This document shows, piece by piece, positions 8,403-16,521 of a stretch of DNA of 64,000 nt (its first letter is position 1; each line of letters begins with the position of its first letter). This DNA comes from an uncultured Clostridia bacterium (lineage in GTDB: Bacteria; Bacillota; Clostridia; Lachnospirales; Anaerotignaceae): NCBI GenBank assembly GCA_944384265.1, contig CALWSR010000003.1:1-64000 (forward strand), written 5' to 3'. The notes under the pieces were generated by a model. It made no database searches and was not told the origin of the DNA. It worked only from the letters and a program-made list of their open reading frames with translations. Position numbers and translations under genes: made by a program.

Positions 8403-9971
8403 ATGGCTTGGGAATTAGAAAAAAAGAAAATTACCCTTGACCAGCAAGCAGGAAGGGAATCTGCACAAATATTATTGGAAGGCGACGTGATTGTACCGGA
8501 CAGCAAGCCGGACATTGAGCAGATACTGCGCTGTCATGGCAGCGTACAGCTGCAAGAGGCAAAGGGAAATGAGGATAGAGTGAATTTTTCAGGAGAGCTG
8601 CTGCTTTGCATATTGTATCAAAGCAAAAAAAGCATCAAGCCCATAGGCGGCATGGAAGCATCACTGCCCATTGAGGATATCATACATATTGAAGGCATCG
8701 ACCAAAATGCAGATATTACACTTTCTGCCGTATTGAACCATTTGGACTGCAAGCTGCTAAATGACAGAAAAATCAATATCAAAGCAGTCATTACTGTCAC
8801 GGCAGAGGCCACCACTGCTTATGAAGGAGAAATGATAGAGGCCATAAACGATATGCCCCAGCTGCAAACCAAAAAAGGGACCATGAAGGTCAATTCCACT
8901 GTGGAAAACAAAAAAGAAAAATTTGTGGTAAAGGAAGACCTTGTTATCCCCTCCAGCAAGCCAAATATAGGAGAAATTTTGCAGACAGACGCCATCATTA
9001 CAGACAAAGACATTCGCCCCATGGAAGGAAGGGTACTCGTCAGAGGAAACATGAAGCTTTGCACATTATATGTGGGCGATACAGACGAGAGCATATTAGA
9101 AGTGGTGGAGCATGAGGTGCCATTTAACGGCTACATAGACGGCAATGACATTACATCCAAAATGCTGGCCACAGCAGCTTTGCAGGTGGAGCAAAAGCAG
9201 ATAGAGCCAATGGCTGATGAAGATGGAGAGGACCGCATATTGAACACAGAAATCACCGTTGCCTGCAACATGAAGGTGACTGACTGCCAAGAAATGGAGC
9301 TGATAGAGGACGCCTATTATCCCAATAAGCCCCTTTCCATACAAAGACAGACCATACATTATCCAAACACCATAGGTACAAACAAAAATCAGTTTTCTTT
9401 AAAAGAAACCATTGTACTGGAGGATACGGCAACGCCTATTTTACAAATAGAAAAAATATGGGCCGATGTGATAGTGGATGATGTGGTACCTATGGAGGAT
9501 AAGGTGGAGGTACAGGGCGTTGTTGCATTGGAAGTGCTTTATATGGGAGAAAATGATGCTGCTCCTGTCCATGTTGTAACACAAAGCTTCCCTTTTTCTC
9601 AGGAAATTGAAATCAAAGGCACCAGAGCCGACACACAGGCCCATGTCACCGCCTCTGTGGAGGATGTCACTGCCAATATGCTTTCGGCAAATGAAATAGA
9701 AGCAAGAGCCACACTGAATCTGGAAGCCATTGTGACAGAACAAAAAGAGGGAGAAATCATTACAGAAATGGATTTTGATGAATCCAATACAGAAATCATT
9801 CCCTATGCCAGTGCCATCATTTATGTTGTAAAAAAACATGACAGCCTATGGACCATTGCAAAGGAGCATAACACTACAATAGAAGACATTGTTTTGTTAA
9901 ACGATATTGAAAATCCTGATTTGATTTATCCCGGACAAAAGCTTTTGATACTAAAAAAAATACCTGTTTAA
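8403..9971 (+). CDS. sipL: SipL-like spore morphogenesis protein (SPOCS/DUF3794 plus LysM)
   Basis: This mother-cell protein is needed for spore coat assembly in Clostridia, where SipL binds SpoIVA on the forespore surface. The 522-residue length is close to that of C. difficile SipL. It holds three DUF3794/SPOCS-type repeats: the first opens with a DVIVPDSKPDIEQIL segment (residues 28-42), the second with VIPSSKPNIGEIL, and the third is more diverged. A LysM domain occupies about 474-518 (HDSLWTIAKEH ... NPDLIYPGQKLLI). No signal peptide is seen, as expected for a cytosolic spore-surface protein. AAAGGAGG precedes the ATG. It is transcribed alone from the SigE-like promoter, with a terminator after it, and is direct evidence of a spore-forming lineage. 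Confidence 0.9.
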   Translation: MAWELEKKKITLDQQAGRESAQILLEGDVIVPDSKPDIEQILRCHGSVQLQEAKGNEDRVNFSGELLLCILYQSKKSIKPIGGMEASLPIEDIIHIEGIDQNADITLSAVLNHLDCKLLNDRKINIKAVITVTAEATTAYEGEMIEAINDMPQLQTKKGTMKVNSTVENKKEKFVVKEDLVIPSSKPNIGEILQTDAIITDKDIRPMEGRVLVRGNMKLCTLYVGDTDESILEVVEHEVPFNGYIDGNDITSKMLATAALQVEQKQIEPMADEDGEDRILNTEITVACNMKVTDCQEMELIEDAYYPNKPLSIQRQTIHYPNTIGTNKNQFSLKETIVLEDTATPILQIEKIWADVIVDDVVPMEDKVEVQGVVALEVLYMGENDAAPVHVVTQSFPFSQEIEIKGTRADTQAHVTASVEDVTANMLSANEIEARATLNLEAIVTEQKEGEIITEMDFDESNTEIIPYASAIIYVVKKHDSLWTIAKEHNTTIEDIVLLNDIENPDLIYPGQKLLILKKIPV

Positions 9972-10430
9972 CGGCTTTTGTACAGTCCTGTTTGCTTTTT
10001 ATAAAAAATATCTGCCCATTGCCTATATGCTGCCCTCAAGCAGAACAGTAAAATATAAAAAACTGCTTGAGGGTATTTTATGTGCTAAAAAAGAAATATT
10101 GCAAAATCATATAAAAAAGAAATGACAGCCCAAAAGGCCATACTATGGATTTCATGGGAGGAAAGCATATACATTACAGCCTTGTTGCAAAAGGCCTTGC
10201 CCAATGACACCAATCCCATTGGAACAAAGCAGGGCTTTTACTACCCTTTCTTTTGAAAGCCAAAAACGGTATTTTCTGATTGTCTCTAAAAAAAGTGCCG
10301 CTTTTTTTCAAAATTTGTTTTCTTCTATAAGCAGCAGATTTTATGATGGTCAAAGGGCGTTTTACCTTTACCGCAATACCAAAAGGCTTTCGTAGGCTGC
10401 ATATCTAACCTATGGTTTTACTGATATCAG
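9972..10430. other. Intergenic region between sipL and the IS element
   Basis: Apart from the sipL terminator at 10033-10073, I see no gene. A 63-codon plus-strand frame at about 10204-10395 lacks a ribosome binding site and resembles nothing I know. Confidence 0.5.
10033..10073 (+). terminator. Terminator after sipL
   Basis: A perfect 11-bp stem (10033-10043 with 10063-10073, CCCTCAAGCAG) encloses a 19-base A-rich loop and is followed by TATTTTATG. The T-tract is short, but position and stem fit a sipL terminator. Confidence 0.65.
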
Positions 10431-10618
10431 AACCACCGGCTAAGCCGGTGGTTTGCTCTGCCGGGCTATTATCAGCTGCGCTTGCAAGCCCATTGAAGGT
10501 CCCAAGGGCTTTACTTTCTCAACTGCCGCCCTTGGCGGCTATTTTTATTTACCTTTTCACCCGTAAACGGGTCAATGTACTCGCTTAAGCTTATTTGATC
10601 TGCCATCCAATCTTCTTT

Positions 10619-11098
10619 TCACTGCTTGTTGATATATTCCCGGCGCTTTTTTGTATTCTTTCCTACCCTATCAATATAATATTCTCTGCACCAAAATGTC
10701 CTATTTCCATATTTGTATTTTAGGCTCGCATATCTGTGGAAAATAATGAAAGCGCTTTTTCCCTTCAAGTATCCAACTACTTCTGACACGCTGCATTTGG
10801 GTGGTATACGAATCAGCATATGTATGTGATCTGGACAACACTCTGCCGCTATGCTTTCTATTCCTTTTCTTTCACATAACTCTCTAAGTATTTTCCCTAT
10901 TTCAGCTTTCATTTTTCCATATATTACCTGTCTTCTGTACTTTGGTGCAAATACAATATGATATTTAAATTCCCAACTTGTATGTGCTAAAGGATTCCTA
11001 TAAAAACCTCCTATGCTTTCTTGTGTCTTGGCGGACTCAATATAATGATAGCATAGGAGGTTTTGCTTGAAGCGAAAGCTTGCTGATTCCCCCGGCAT
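10619..11098 (-). CDS. tnpA: IS200-family Y1 transposase TnpA, probably defective
   Basis: This HUH/Y1 single-strand transposase belongs to the IS200/IS605 type. Recognisable parts are AHTSWEFKYHIVFAPKYRRQ, the HUH site CPDHIHML, FWCREYY and the catalytic Tyr/Gln pair in YINKQ. Two lesions are visible. A TGA at 10619-10621 follows directly after YINKQ, yet the same frame continues to a TAA at 10511 with typical C-terminal sequence (DQISLSEYIDPFTGEKV), so about 35 residues are lost. The usual ATG after the AGGAGG is also absent: the bases there read TTTTTATAGG, one base short of an in-frame ATG. The only ATG (11096-11098) lies inside the end hairpin. Active residues survive, but translation is doubtful. 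Confidence 0.75.
   Translation of the reverse strand: MPGESASFRFKQNLLCYHYIESAKTQESIGGFYRNPLAHTSWEFKYHIVFAPKYRRQVIYGKMKAEIGKILRELCERKGIESIAAECCPDHIHMLIRIPPKCSVSEVVGYLKGKSAFIIFHRYASLKYKYGNRTFWCREYYIDRVGKNTKKRREYINKQ
11003..11064 (-). promoter_or_regulatory. Hairpin sequestering the tnpA ribosome binding site
   Basis: A perfect 15-bp inverted repeat (11003-11017 with 11050-11064) around a 32-base loop includes the AGGAGG in front of tnpA, so in the mRNA the ribosome binding site is paired. IS200 elements are known to limit their own transposase this way. The stem is intact although the gene looks damaged. Confidence 0.65.
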
Positions 11099-11127
11099 AG
11101 CCGGGGGTTTTTATTGGATTCACCAAC

Positions 11128-11163
11128 AAAAAAGGAGCAAAAAATCATTTTTGCTCCTTTTTT
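11128..11163. terminator. Bidirectional intrinsic terminator
   Basis: A 16-bp perfect stem (11128-11143 with 11148-11163) with loop ATCA has GGAGC/GCTCC at its core and A/T runs at its base on both sides, so it can end transcription in either direction. It lies between the IS element and the lipoprotein gene at 11296, and could shield the IS from incoming transcription. Confidence 0.75.
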
Positions 11164-11295
11164 CATATCAGCAATGACACTCTGTTTTTCATACAGTTTT
11201 CAAAGTACAGCTATATCTAAAGTACATTTCTGTCATTCATTCAAAAGCTTCACTTTTAGACTTGACTTTTAATCGTTTGTCTTTTTGCATTATAA

Positions 11296-12729
11296 TCAAT
11301 ACCAATCATGCTTTTCATTACGGTCAAGGGCACCAATTTGTTCCATTTCCTCCTCTGTCAATGCAAAATCGAACAAATCCAAATTTTCTTGAATATGCTT
11401 TGGATTGCTTGAACCGGGAATGACCACAACACCCCTTTGCAGATTCCATCTTAAAATCACCTGTGCCGGAGTCACGCCATGGCTCTGCGCAATGGAGGAA
11501 ATGGTTTCATCCCCAAACAGCTCTGCTGTATGGCCTCTGCCTCCAAAGGGATACCAGCCTTGTACCACAATTCCCTTTTGCTGAATGTAAGCAATGACAT
11601 CCTTTTCCTGATAATAGGGATGAATTTCATTTTGCACCAGCGCAGGGGGAATGGTAATTTGAGGCAGAAATGCCTCCAGCTCTTCCACATACCAGTTGGA
11701 CAGACCTATGGAACGGATTTTGCCCTCTTTTACAGCCTGCTCCATTGCTTGATATGCCTTTACATCCCCTGCACCGGGATGATGAAGCAGCATCAAATCA
11801 ATATAACCAATATCTAGCTTGGAAAGGGCCTCATCAATGGCCTGCTCTGCATTTGCAAATTGGCTGGGATAAAGCTTTGTAATAACAAAAATTTCCTCTC
11901 TTGCCACATCCGAATCCCGAATGGCTCTGCCAACACTGGCTTCATTTTGATACATATATGCTGTATCAATCAGCCGTCCTCCCTCATTGAGCAATGCCGT
12001 TACAGAACGGTAGCATACTTCATCAGAAAGACTGTATGTACCAAGCCCCATAATGGGCATTGTATACCCACTGTTCAACATAACAGTTTTTGTTTCAAAA
12101 TCAAATTCTCCCACTTTTTGCAGGTTCATATCTATGCTGTTCATCCACTGACTCACCTCTTGCTTTGTTGTATTTTTTGAAAATCTTTTTCCTGAAAGCC
12201 AATTTGCAGTGTCAGAACACAATGTATGCAAATCGGCAGCACTTGTACCCATTTCACTGCTATGGGAGGTGCAAAATGGTATGATTGTTTTTTTGCTGAA
12301 ATCATAGCTTTCTAAAAATGTATTTATGATTTTAGGCGCCTGACCATGCCATATGGGATAGCCAACAAACACAATGTCATACTGCTTCATATTCTCCACA
12401 GTGCCGGAAATGGCAGGTCGGGAGGAAGGGTCATTCTGCTCTGTGACTGCCCTTGCCTGTGTATTGTCATAATCTAAGTCCTCTGGGGTATAGGCAATCT
12501 CAGGTACAATCTCATACAAAGCTCCATTGGTATCCTCTGCCATATATTTTGCTATCTGCCGAGTGGTTCCGGTTGGAGAAAAATAAGCAATCAATATATT
12601 TTCCTTTGACACATCCCCTTGGATACCGCTTTTGTTCTCAGACAATGCAGAAACCTCTGTGGCGGAGCTGCAAGCCATCATAGAACATAATATGCATATA
12701 AAAAATAGAAAACTGATTATTTTTTTCAT
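11296..12729 (-). CDS. Lipoprotein fusing flavodoxin-like and aldo/keto reductase domains
   Basis: This 477-residue protein begins with a lipoprotein signal (lipobox MMAC, lipidated C20). Residues about 44-200 form a flavodoxin-like domain with the FMN phosphate loop SPTGTTRQ at 51-58. Residues about 213-477 form an aldo/keto reductase with the usual tetrad: D255 and Y260 in DTAYMYQNE, K285 in VITKLYP and H316 in LLHHP. A C-terminal cofactor-binding PGSSNPKH follows. Its predicted place outside the membrane is odd for an NADPH enzyme; the flavin domain might supply electrons instead, which is inference. AGGAGGTATTT precedes the ATG. It appears to be a single-gene unit, with a leader of about 215 bases whose start holds a sequence repeated at 48993-49030. 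Confidence 0.85.
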   Translation of the reverse strand: MKKIISFLFFICILCSMMACSSATEVSALSENKSGIQGDVSKENILIAYFSPTGTTRQIAKYMAEDTNGALYEIVPEIAYTPEDLDYDNTQARAVTEQNDPSSRPAISGTVENMKQYDIVFVGYPIWHGQAPKIINTFLESYDFSKKTIIPFCTSHSSEMGTSAADLHTLCSDTANWLSGKRFSKNTTKQEVSQWMNSIDMNLQKVGEFDFETKTVMLNSGYTMPIMGLGTYSLSDEVCYRSVTALLNEGGRLIDTAYMYQNEASVGRAIRDSDVAREEIFVITKLYPSQFANAEQAIDEALSKLDIGYIDLMLLHHPGAGDVKAYQAMEQAVKEGKIRSIGLSNWYVEELEAFLPQITIPPALVQNEIHPYYQEKDVIAYIQQKGIVVQGWYPFGGRGHTAELFGDETISSIAQSHGVTPAQVILRWNLQRGVVVIPGSSNPKHIQENLDLFDFALTEEEMEQIGALDRNEKHDWY

Positions 12730-14305
12730 AAATACCTCCTGTTATTCTATTGGATTTTGTTACTTTAATATGCTATGAAACACTGCTTCTGCCCTCAAAT
12801 CCACCTCTCTGCTTTTCTCTCCTTCTACAGCCTGTCAAAAGAGCCTTTTAAGAAAACTGCTGCAATGCCCCAATCTTTTTATTTGCTTTTTTTCAAGCAG
12901 CGTCCATCTCTTTGCTGCATTTTTAAAATTCACATTTTCAATGCCATGTCATTTTTCATATTAACATAACACATCCTTCTATTGTATTTTTAAAACGCTG
13001 TAAAATATTTCAAATCCCTTTTGTATCAATCATGTGTTGTGCTCATATACAAAAAATAGGATTCAGTATAAAATTCAAAATATCATAAAGAGCTTGCTCT
13101 ATGGGAATAAAATAACAAAAAAATGCTTACCATTTTCCCCTTTGGACAGTCTATGGCAGAAAAAATGCAAAGAGCCGGTTTTGGTTCATATTTTACAGCT
13201 CTCCATTTCCTATTGCAGTCACAGAGTCTGTATTAAAATAGGGAGAGGGGTAATTTTTTCAAATATTTTGCCAAAAAACAGGCTTTCTTTTTTCTCCATT
13301 TTAATGTTCTGCATGGCTGCCGCCATAAGCATTATGAAAAAAACAGCAGTACCGCCCATAAAATACAAACTGTTTTGCAATGCTGCAAATGCTGTCAATC
13401 ATTTTTTTGGAATGCTCCTATTTTTGTAAATGATTTATGATAGCTTTTATCAAAATACAGCAAATGAAAAACAATTTGTTTGATATCCTATTTTCCCATT
13501 ATGAAAAATACCATTGCCTTATCTGCCCAATAGGATATATATTTTATATGTTTACTGTAAAAATAAATTTTTTACCAAATATACTTTTATAAATCCATTT
13601 TGTAAGCATTGGTGCAATGCTGTATTTTTGTTTTCAAATCAGCAGCCGCAAATTTGCTTTTGTAACCCCACACTGCTTTTTATGGACTCAAAACAGCAGA
13701 TATGCAATGCTTTTACAGATTGTATGGCTTTATTATAATAATTCTGTTATGATATTTCAAATACTTATTATTTATAAAGTAATATTGTCAATAAGCATAT
13801 CACAAAAACCATTAATACCATTTCCTATCAAAATGGAGGTACTGCAATTTTTTAAAAATCACAAAGCCATTTCATATATAAATTAAAACCATTGTTTTTA
13901 CAGCAGAGCAGCATAAAATTTCAAAACAATAGAAGAAACCATTTTTTGACTGGTGCAACAAAAGAGAAAAATCTACACCTGACAGCACTGTTTTTTCTTT
14001 TCCATACAGCAAATAGAACCGGCATACTATTTCGCCAATGAAAAAAGAGAGTCGTTTAAAAGCCAAAAATAGCTTTCAAAATACTCTCCATTTATCTATT
14101 TTTACAGCAAAATAACAGATTGCTTTTAAACAATTTCCCATTTCGTATGACATGGAAGCTATTGATTGCAAAAGGACACACAGAAGTATTTTTTATGATT
14201 TTTCCATAAAAAGCCTGCCATAAAACAAACTGTCCCTTTGTTATGTAATGCTTAAAAGACCTGTTTTGAAACAGCTTATTGCTGTGTTTTCTATTTTCAT
14301 TCTAT
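12730..14305. other. Long gene-poor AT-rich region
   Basis: About 1.57 kb contain several open frames of 60-131 codons on both strands. None has a convincing ribosome binding site, family motif or neighbour-like codon use. The only feature I can support is the dispersed repeat at 12943-12980. The region may hold decayed genes or an untranslated RNA, but no clear promoter or terminator pair marks one. Confidence 0.5.
12943..12980 (-). repeat. Dispersed 38-bp repeat, copy 1
   Basis: This stretch matches 48993-49030 at 34 of 38 positions; a core of 16 bases (GTCATTTTTCATATTA, last base differing) and ATAACACATCCTT are shared. Both copies lie 213-233 bases upstream of the start codon of a minus-strand gene, so a shared promoter or operator is more likely than chance. 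Confidence 0.5.
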
Positions 14306-15307
14306 TCAAACAGCCACATCCACGTGCTGTATGGTGCCACTGCCGCCGCTTTCTTTTAAATAAAATCCCGTGGAACGTATTTGTCCATGAACCTCTCCTT
14401 CTGATTCCAATGTAAAATCCGTGGGAACATTTCCTAAATAAATGGCTCCCACATCTGCATCGGCCAAGCCTATCAGCTTTGTATTGCCGGAGGCGTCCTG
14501 TGTCCATATTTTTAATTTTTCAAATATAGGGTCATTTTCATCTATCCAGCCATTGCCATCTGCATCATAGGCAGACAGCTCTGCAAAGCCGTTGCCTGTT
14601 TTGGCACCAAAAAGCTCATTGCCGTCATCAATGATGCCATTGCCGTTTTTGTCATAGGCCAAATAGCCGCTTCCCCTTTGCAGATTGGAAATGCTCTCTT
14701 TTGTACCATCTCCATCAATATCAAACAAAAACTTTTGGTCTGTCAGCTCTGCATTGTTTCCCTCCAAATTGATGACAAGAGGGTCTGTAAACACAACATC
14801 CTCCTGCCATTGTCCTTCAAACTGGGCGGCAAATTCCCGTGACATTTCCAAATCAATGTCAAAATTGATGATTCTGCCGTCTTCTGTTTTTGCCACACCC
14901 ACTGTTGAAAATGTGGTATGCTCCCTTTCTGCAAAAAAAGAGGAAACCTTCACATTTTTTACCCATTTTCCCACAGCAGGTGCTGCCGCTGTGTTTTCTG
15001 TGTCAAATCCCATAGGATTATCTAATAAATCCAGCAAGCTGTTAAAATTTCCCGCCGCCGCTTTGGAAAATGCATCAAGCATTTTTTCCAGCAGCCTGAT
15101 TTTCATAGTCCATTCGTCCTCCAATGAAATGCTTGTTTTGGCTGTTTGGGAAATATCCGACTGCTTCTGCACCATGCTTTTGACCATATCAGATAGGGAA
15201 GTCTTGTCTGCTTTTACATACTCCAGTTTTTCTTCCCGTATTTCATGCTCCACGGCAATATAGTTTCTTTCTGAATACATATTGACTGTACTTGCTTCAA
15301 TTTTCAT
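14306..15307 (-). CDS. Protein with calcium-loop motifs, unknown function
   Basis: A 333-residue protein without a signal peptide or membrane segment. The N-terminal third is polar and helical (residues about 1-100). The middle contains three Asp-rich loops of EF-hand/dockerin style: FDIDGDGTKES, DKNGNGIIDDGNELFG and DADGNGWIDENDP, spaced about 30 residues apart, which is the pattern of calcium-binding EF-hand-like loops. Proteins of this kind occur as uncharacterised cytosolic or secreted proteins in many bacteria. I placed the start at the ATG at 15307, with AAGGGGG upstream; further ATGs lie at 15313 and 15328. No functional partner is evident nearby. A structural or signalling calcium role is inference. 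Confidence 0.75.
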   Translation of the reverse strand: MKIEASTVNMYSERNYIAVEHEIREEKLEYVKADKTSLSDMVKSMVQKQSDISQTAKTSISLEDEWTMKIRLLEKMLDAFSKAAAGNFNSLLDLLDNPMGFDTENTAAAPAVGKWVKNVKVSSFFAEREHTTFSTVGVAKTEDGRIINFDIDLEMSREFAAQFEGQWQEDVVFTDPLVINLEGNNAELTDQKFLFDIDGDGTKESISNLQRGSGYLAYDKNGNGIIDDGNELFGAKTGNGFAELSAYDADGNGWIDENDPIFEKLKIWTQDASGNTKLIGLADADVGAIYLGNVPTDFTLESEGEVHGQIRSTGFYLKESGGSGTIQHVDVAV

Positions 15308-15406
15308 AGGCATAATCCCCCTTCTCATTTGCCATACAATGCTCCTTTTTTATATTATCGTCTTTTTATAAAAAGAAATAATATACAAAAAATACAATTT
15401 TTTCCC

Positions 15407-15435
15407 TTGTATTTTTCTAGTGCTATGATTACAAT
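15407..15435 (+). promoter_or_regulatory. SigA-type promoter
   Basis: TTGTAT (15407-15412), a 17-base spacer and TACAAT (15430-15435) lie 30 bases before the reductase ATG, which is preceded by TAAGGAGG. Confidence 0.55.
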
Positions 15436-15465
15436 AATAAAAAATCCACTTTAAGGAGGCAAAAA

Positions 15466-16008
15466 ATGAAAAGAAATGTCATTGTCTATATTTCTATGAG
15501 CTTAGACGGCTATATTGCAGATAAAAATGGCTCTGTTGACTGGCTGGCGCCATACAGCAGTGCAGAATATGATTATGGATACACTGCCTTTTTGCAAACC
15601 ATAGACACCATACTGATGGGCAAAAAAACATATGACCAAATCATGACAGAGCTTTCCTGCCACACATGGCCCTATGCAGGAAAAAAATGCTATGTCTTTA
15701 CCCGGCAAAATTTAAAAAACACAAACCACGTCACATTTTGCAATGAAAATATATGTGATTTCATTTGTAGTCTTAAAAAACAGCAGGGCAGGCACATTTG
15801 GGTTTTGGGCGGGGCTGCATTGGCCAGGCCTTTGATAGAAAATAACTGTATTGACCAGTACCGGATTTTTGTAATCCCTCTATTGCTGGGAGGGGGAACA
15901 GCACTTTTTCCCAAAAACGGTGTTTTGCAAAAACAAAAGCTTCTTTCTGTAAAAAAACACAATGATGTATTGGAACTGCTCTATGCTTCTCAAAATGCTC
16001 CCATATGA
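15466..16008 (+). CDS. Dihydrofolate reductase-fold protein (RibD C-terminal family)
   Basis: This 180-residue cytosolic protein belongs to the DHFR/RibD-C superfamily, like B. subtilis YwjB/YyaP. Visible marks are VYISMSLDGYIAD near the N-terminus, LMGKKTYDQ (nucleotide-binding helix), VLGGAAL and the end motif IPLLLGGGTALF. It should bind NADPH, but the substrate is unknown; it is not the housekeeping folA, whose folate-contacting residues are not apparent. TAAGGAGG precedes the ATG. The gene stands alone on this strand and its last 19 bases overlap the 3' end of the convergent lepB gene. Confidence 0.85.
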   Translation: MKRNVIVYISMSLDGYIADKNGSVDWLAPYSSAEYDYGYTAFLQTIDTILMGKKTYDQIMTELSCHTWPYAGKKCYVFTRQNLKNTNHVTFCNENICDFICSLKKQQGRHIWVLGGAALARPLIENNCIDQYRIFVIPLLLGGGTALFPKNGVLQKQKLLSVKKHNDVLELLYASQNAPI

Positions 16009-16487
16009 TAAAAGGGATACCAGCGAAATATCACCTTTCCCTTCAAATCCTTTTGAGAAATGGAGCCTATCATGCGGCTGTCATAGCTATAAGCTCTGTT
16101 ATCCCCCAACACAAACAGGCTTTTTTCCGGCACGATTACAGATATATCCCCCTGTGTGTCTCCGCTGATATATTCCTCCTCCAAAGCAGTGCCGTTGCGA
16201 TACACCACGCCGTTTTTGATTTCTATTTTATCTCCTGCCACACCAATGACTCTTTTTATCACATCTCTTTGTCCGTCACTGTCTACCATATGAAACACTA
16301 CAATGTCGCCCACATCATATTTTTCTGCCATAGTCAGCACACGGGAGGTGATAACCTTGTCTCCGTCCAAAAAAGTAGGCTCCATAGACTCCCCCTCTAT
16401 GGTAACAGGCCATGCAAAAAAATAAAGTATTAAAACAACAATGCAAGCATATATTATGGTTTTAAACCATTCCTTGATTATTTCCAC
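15990..16487 (-). CDS. lepB: Signal peptidase I
   Basis: This membrane-bound serine peptidase removes signal peptides from exported proteins. The 165-residue form has a single N-terminal membrane segment (about residues 9-26), typical of Gram-positive SipS-type enzymes. The catalytic Ser/Lys pair is S34 in GESMEPTF and K78 in VIKRVIG; the conserved GDNR...DSR box follows near 145-155. I chose the GTG at 16487, which has GAGGGGA at good spacing; an ATG at 16538 would add 17 residues and overlap the previous gene. It is the last gene of the queG-recU-tldD-pmbA unit. Confidence 0.92.
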   Translation of the reverse strand: MEIIKEWFKTIIYACIVVLILYFFAWPVTIEGESMEPTFLDGDKVITSRVLTMAEKYDVGDIVVFHMVDSDGQRDVIKRVIGVAGDKIEIKNGVVYRNGTALEEEYISGDTQGDISVIVPEKSLFVLGDNRAYSYDSRMIGSISQKDLKGKVIFRWYPFYHMGAF

Positions 16488-16521
16488 ACAAATCCCCTCG
16501 TTCTGGTTTCTTTTTTTGTAC

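Larger units (their letters stand above)
10431..11107 (-). mobile_element. IS200-like element (IS200/IS605 family, tnpA only)
   Basis: An element of about 0.68 kb is bounded by two subterminal palindromes of the same design: 10431-10453 (AACCACCGGCT arms) and 11089-11107 (CCCCCGGC arms around ATA). Such imperfectly matching end hairpins, rather than terminal inverted repeats, are what single-strand-transposing IS200/IS605 elements use. Inside are a Y1 transposase gene and a second hairpin (GCCGCC/GGCGGC, about 10525-10539). No tnpB is present. The transposase runs on the minus strand, so the left end is near 11107 and the right end near 10431. The exact cleavage sites cannot be fixed by eye. 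Confidence 0.8.

Noticed and set aside
10204..10395. 63-codon plus-strand frame between sipL and the IS element
   Set aside because: No ribosome binding site, promoter or recognisable family; it is likely a chance frame.
13034..13429. 131-codon plus-strand frame in the gene-poor region
   Set aside because: Although long, it has no ribosome binding site, is full of rare clusters and resembles translated AT-rich intergenic sequence.
13872..14066. 64-codon minus-strand frame
   Set aside because: No start signal and no family motif; nothing suggests expression.
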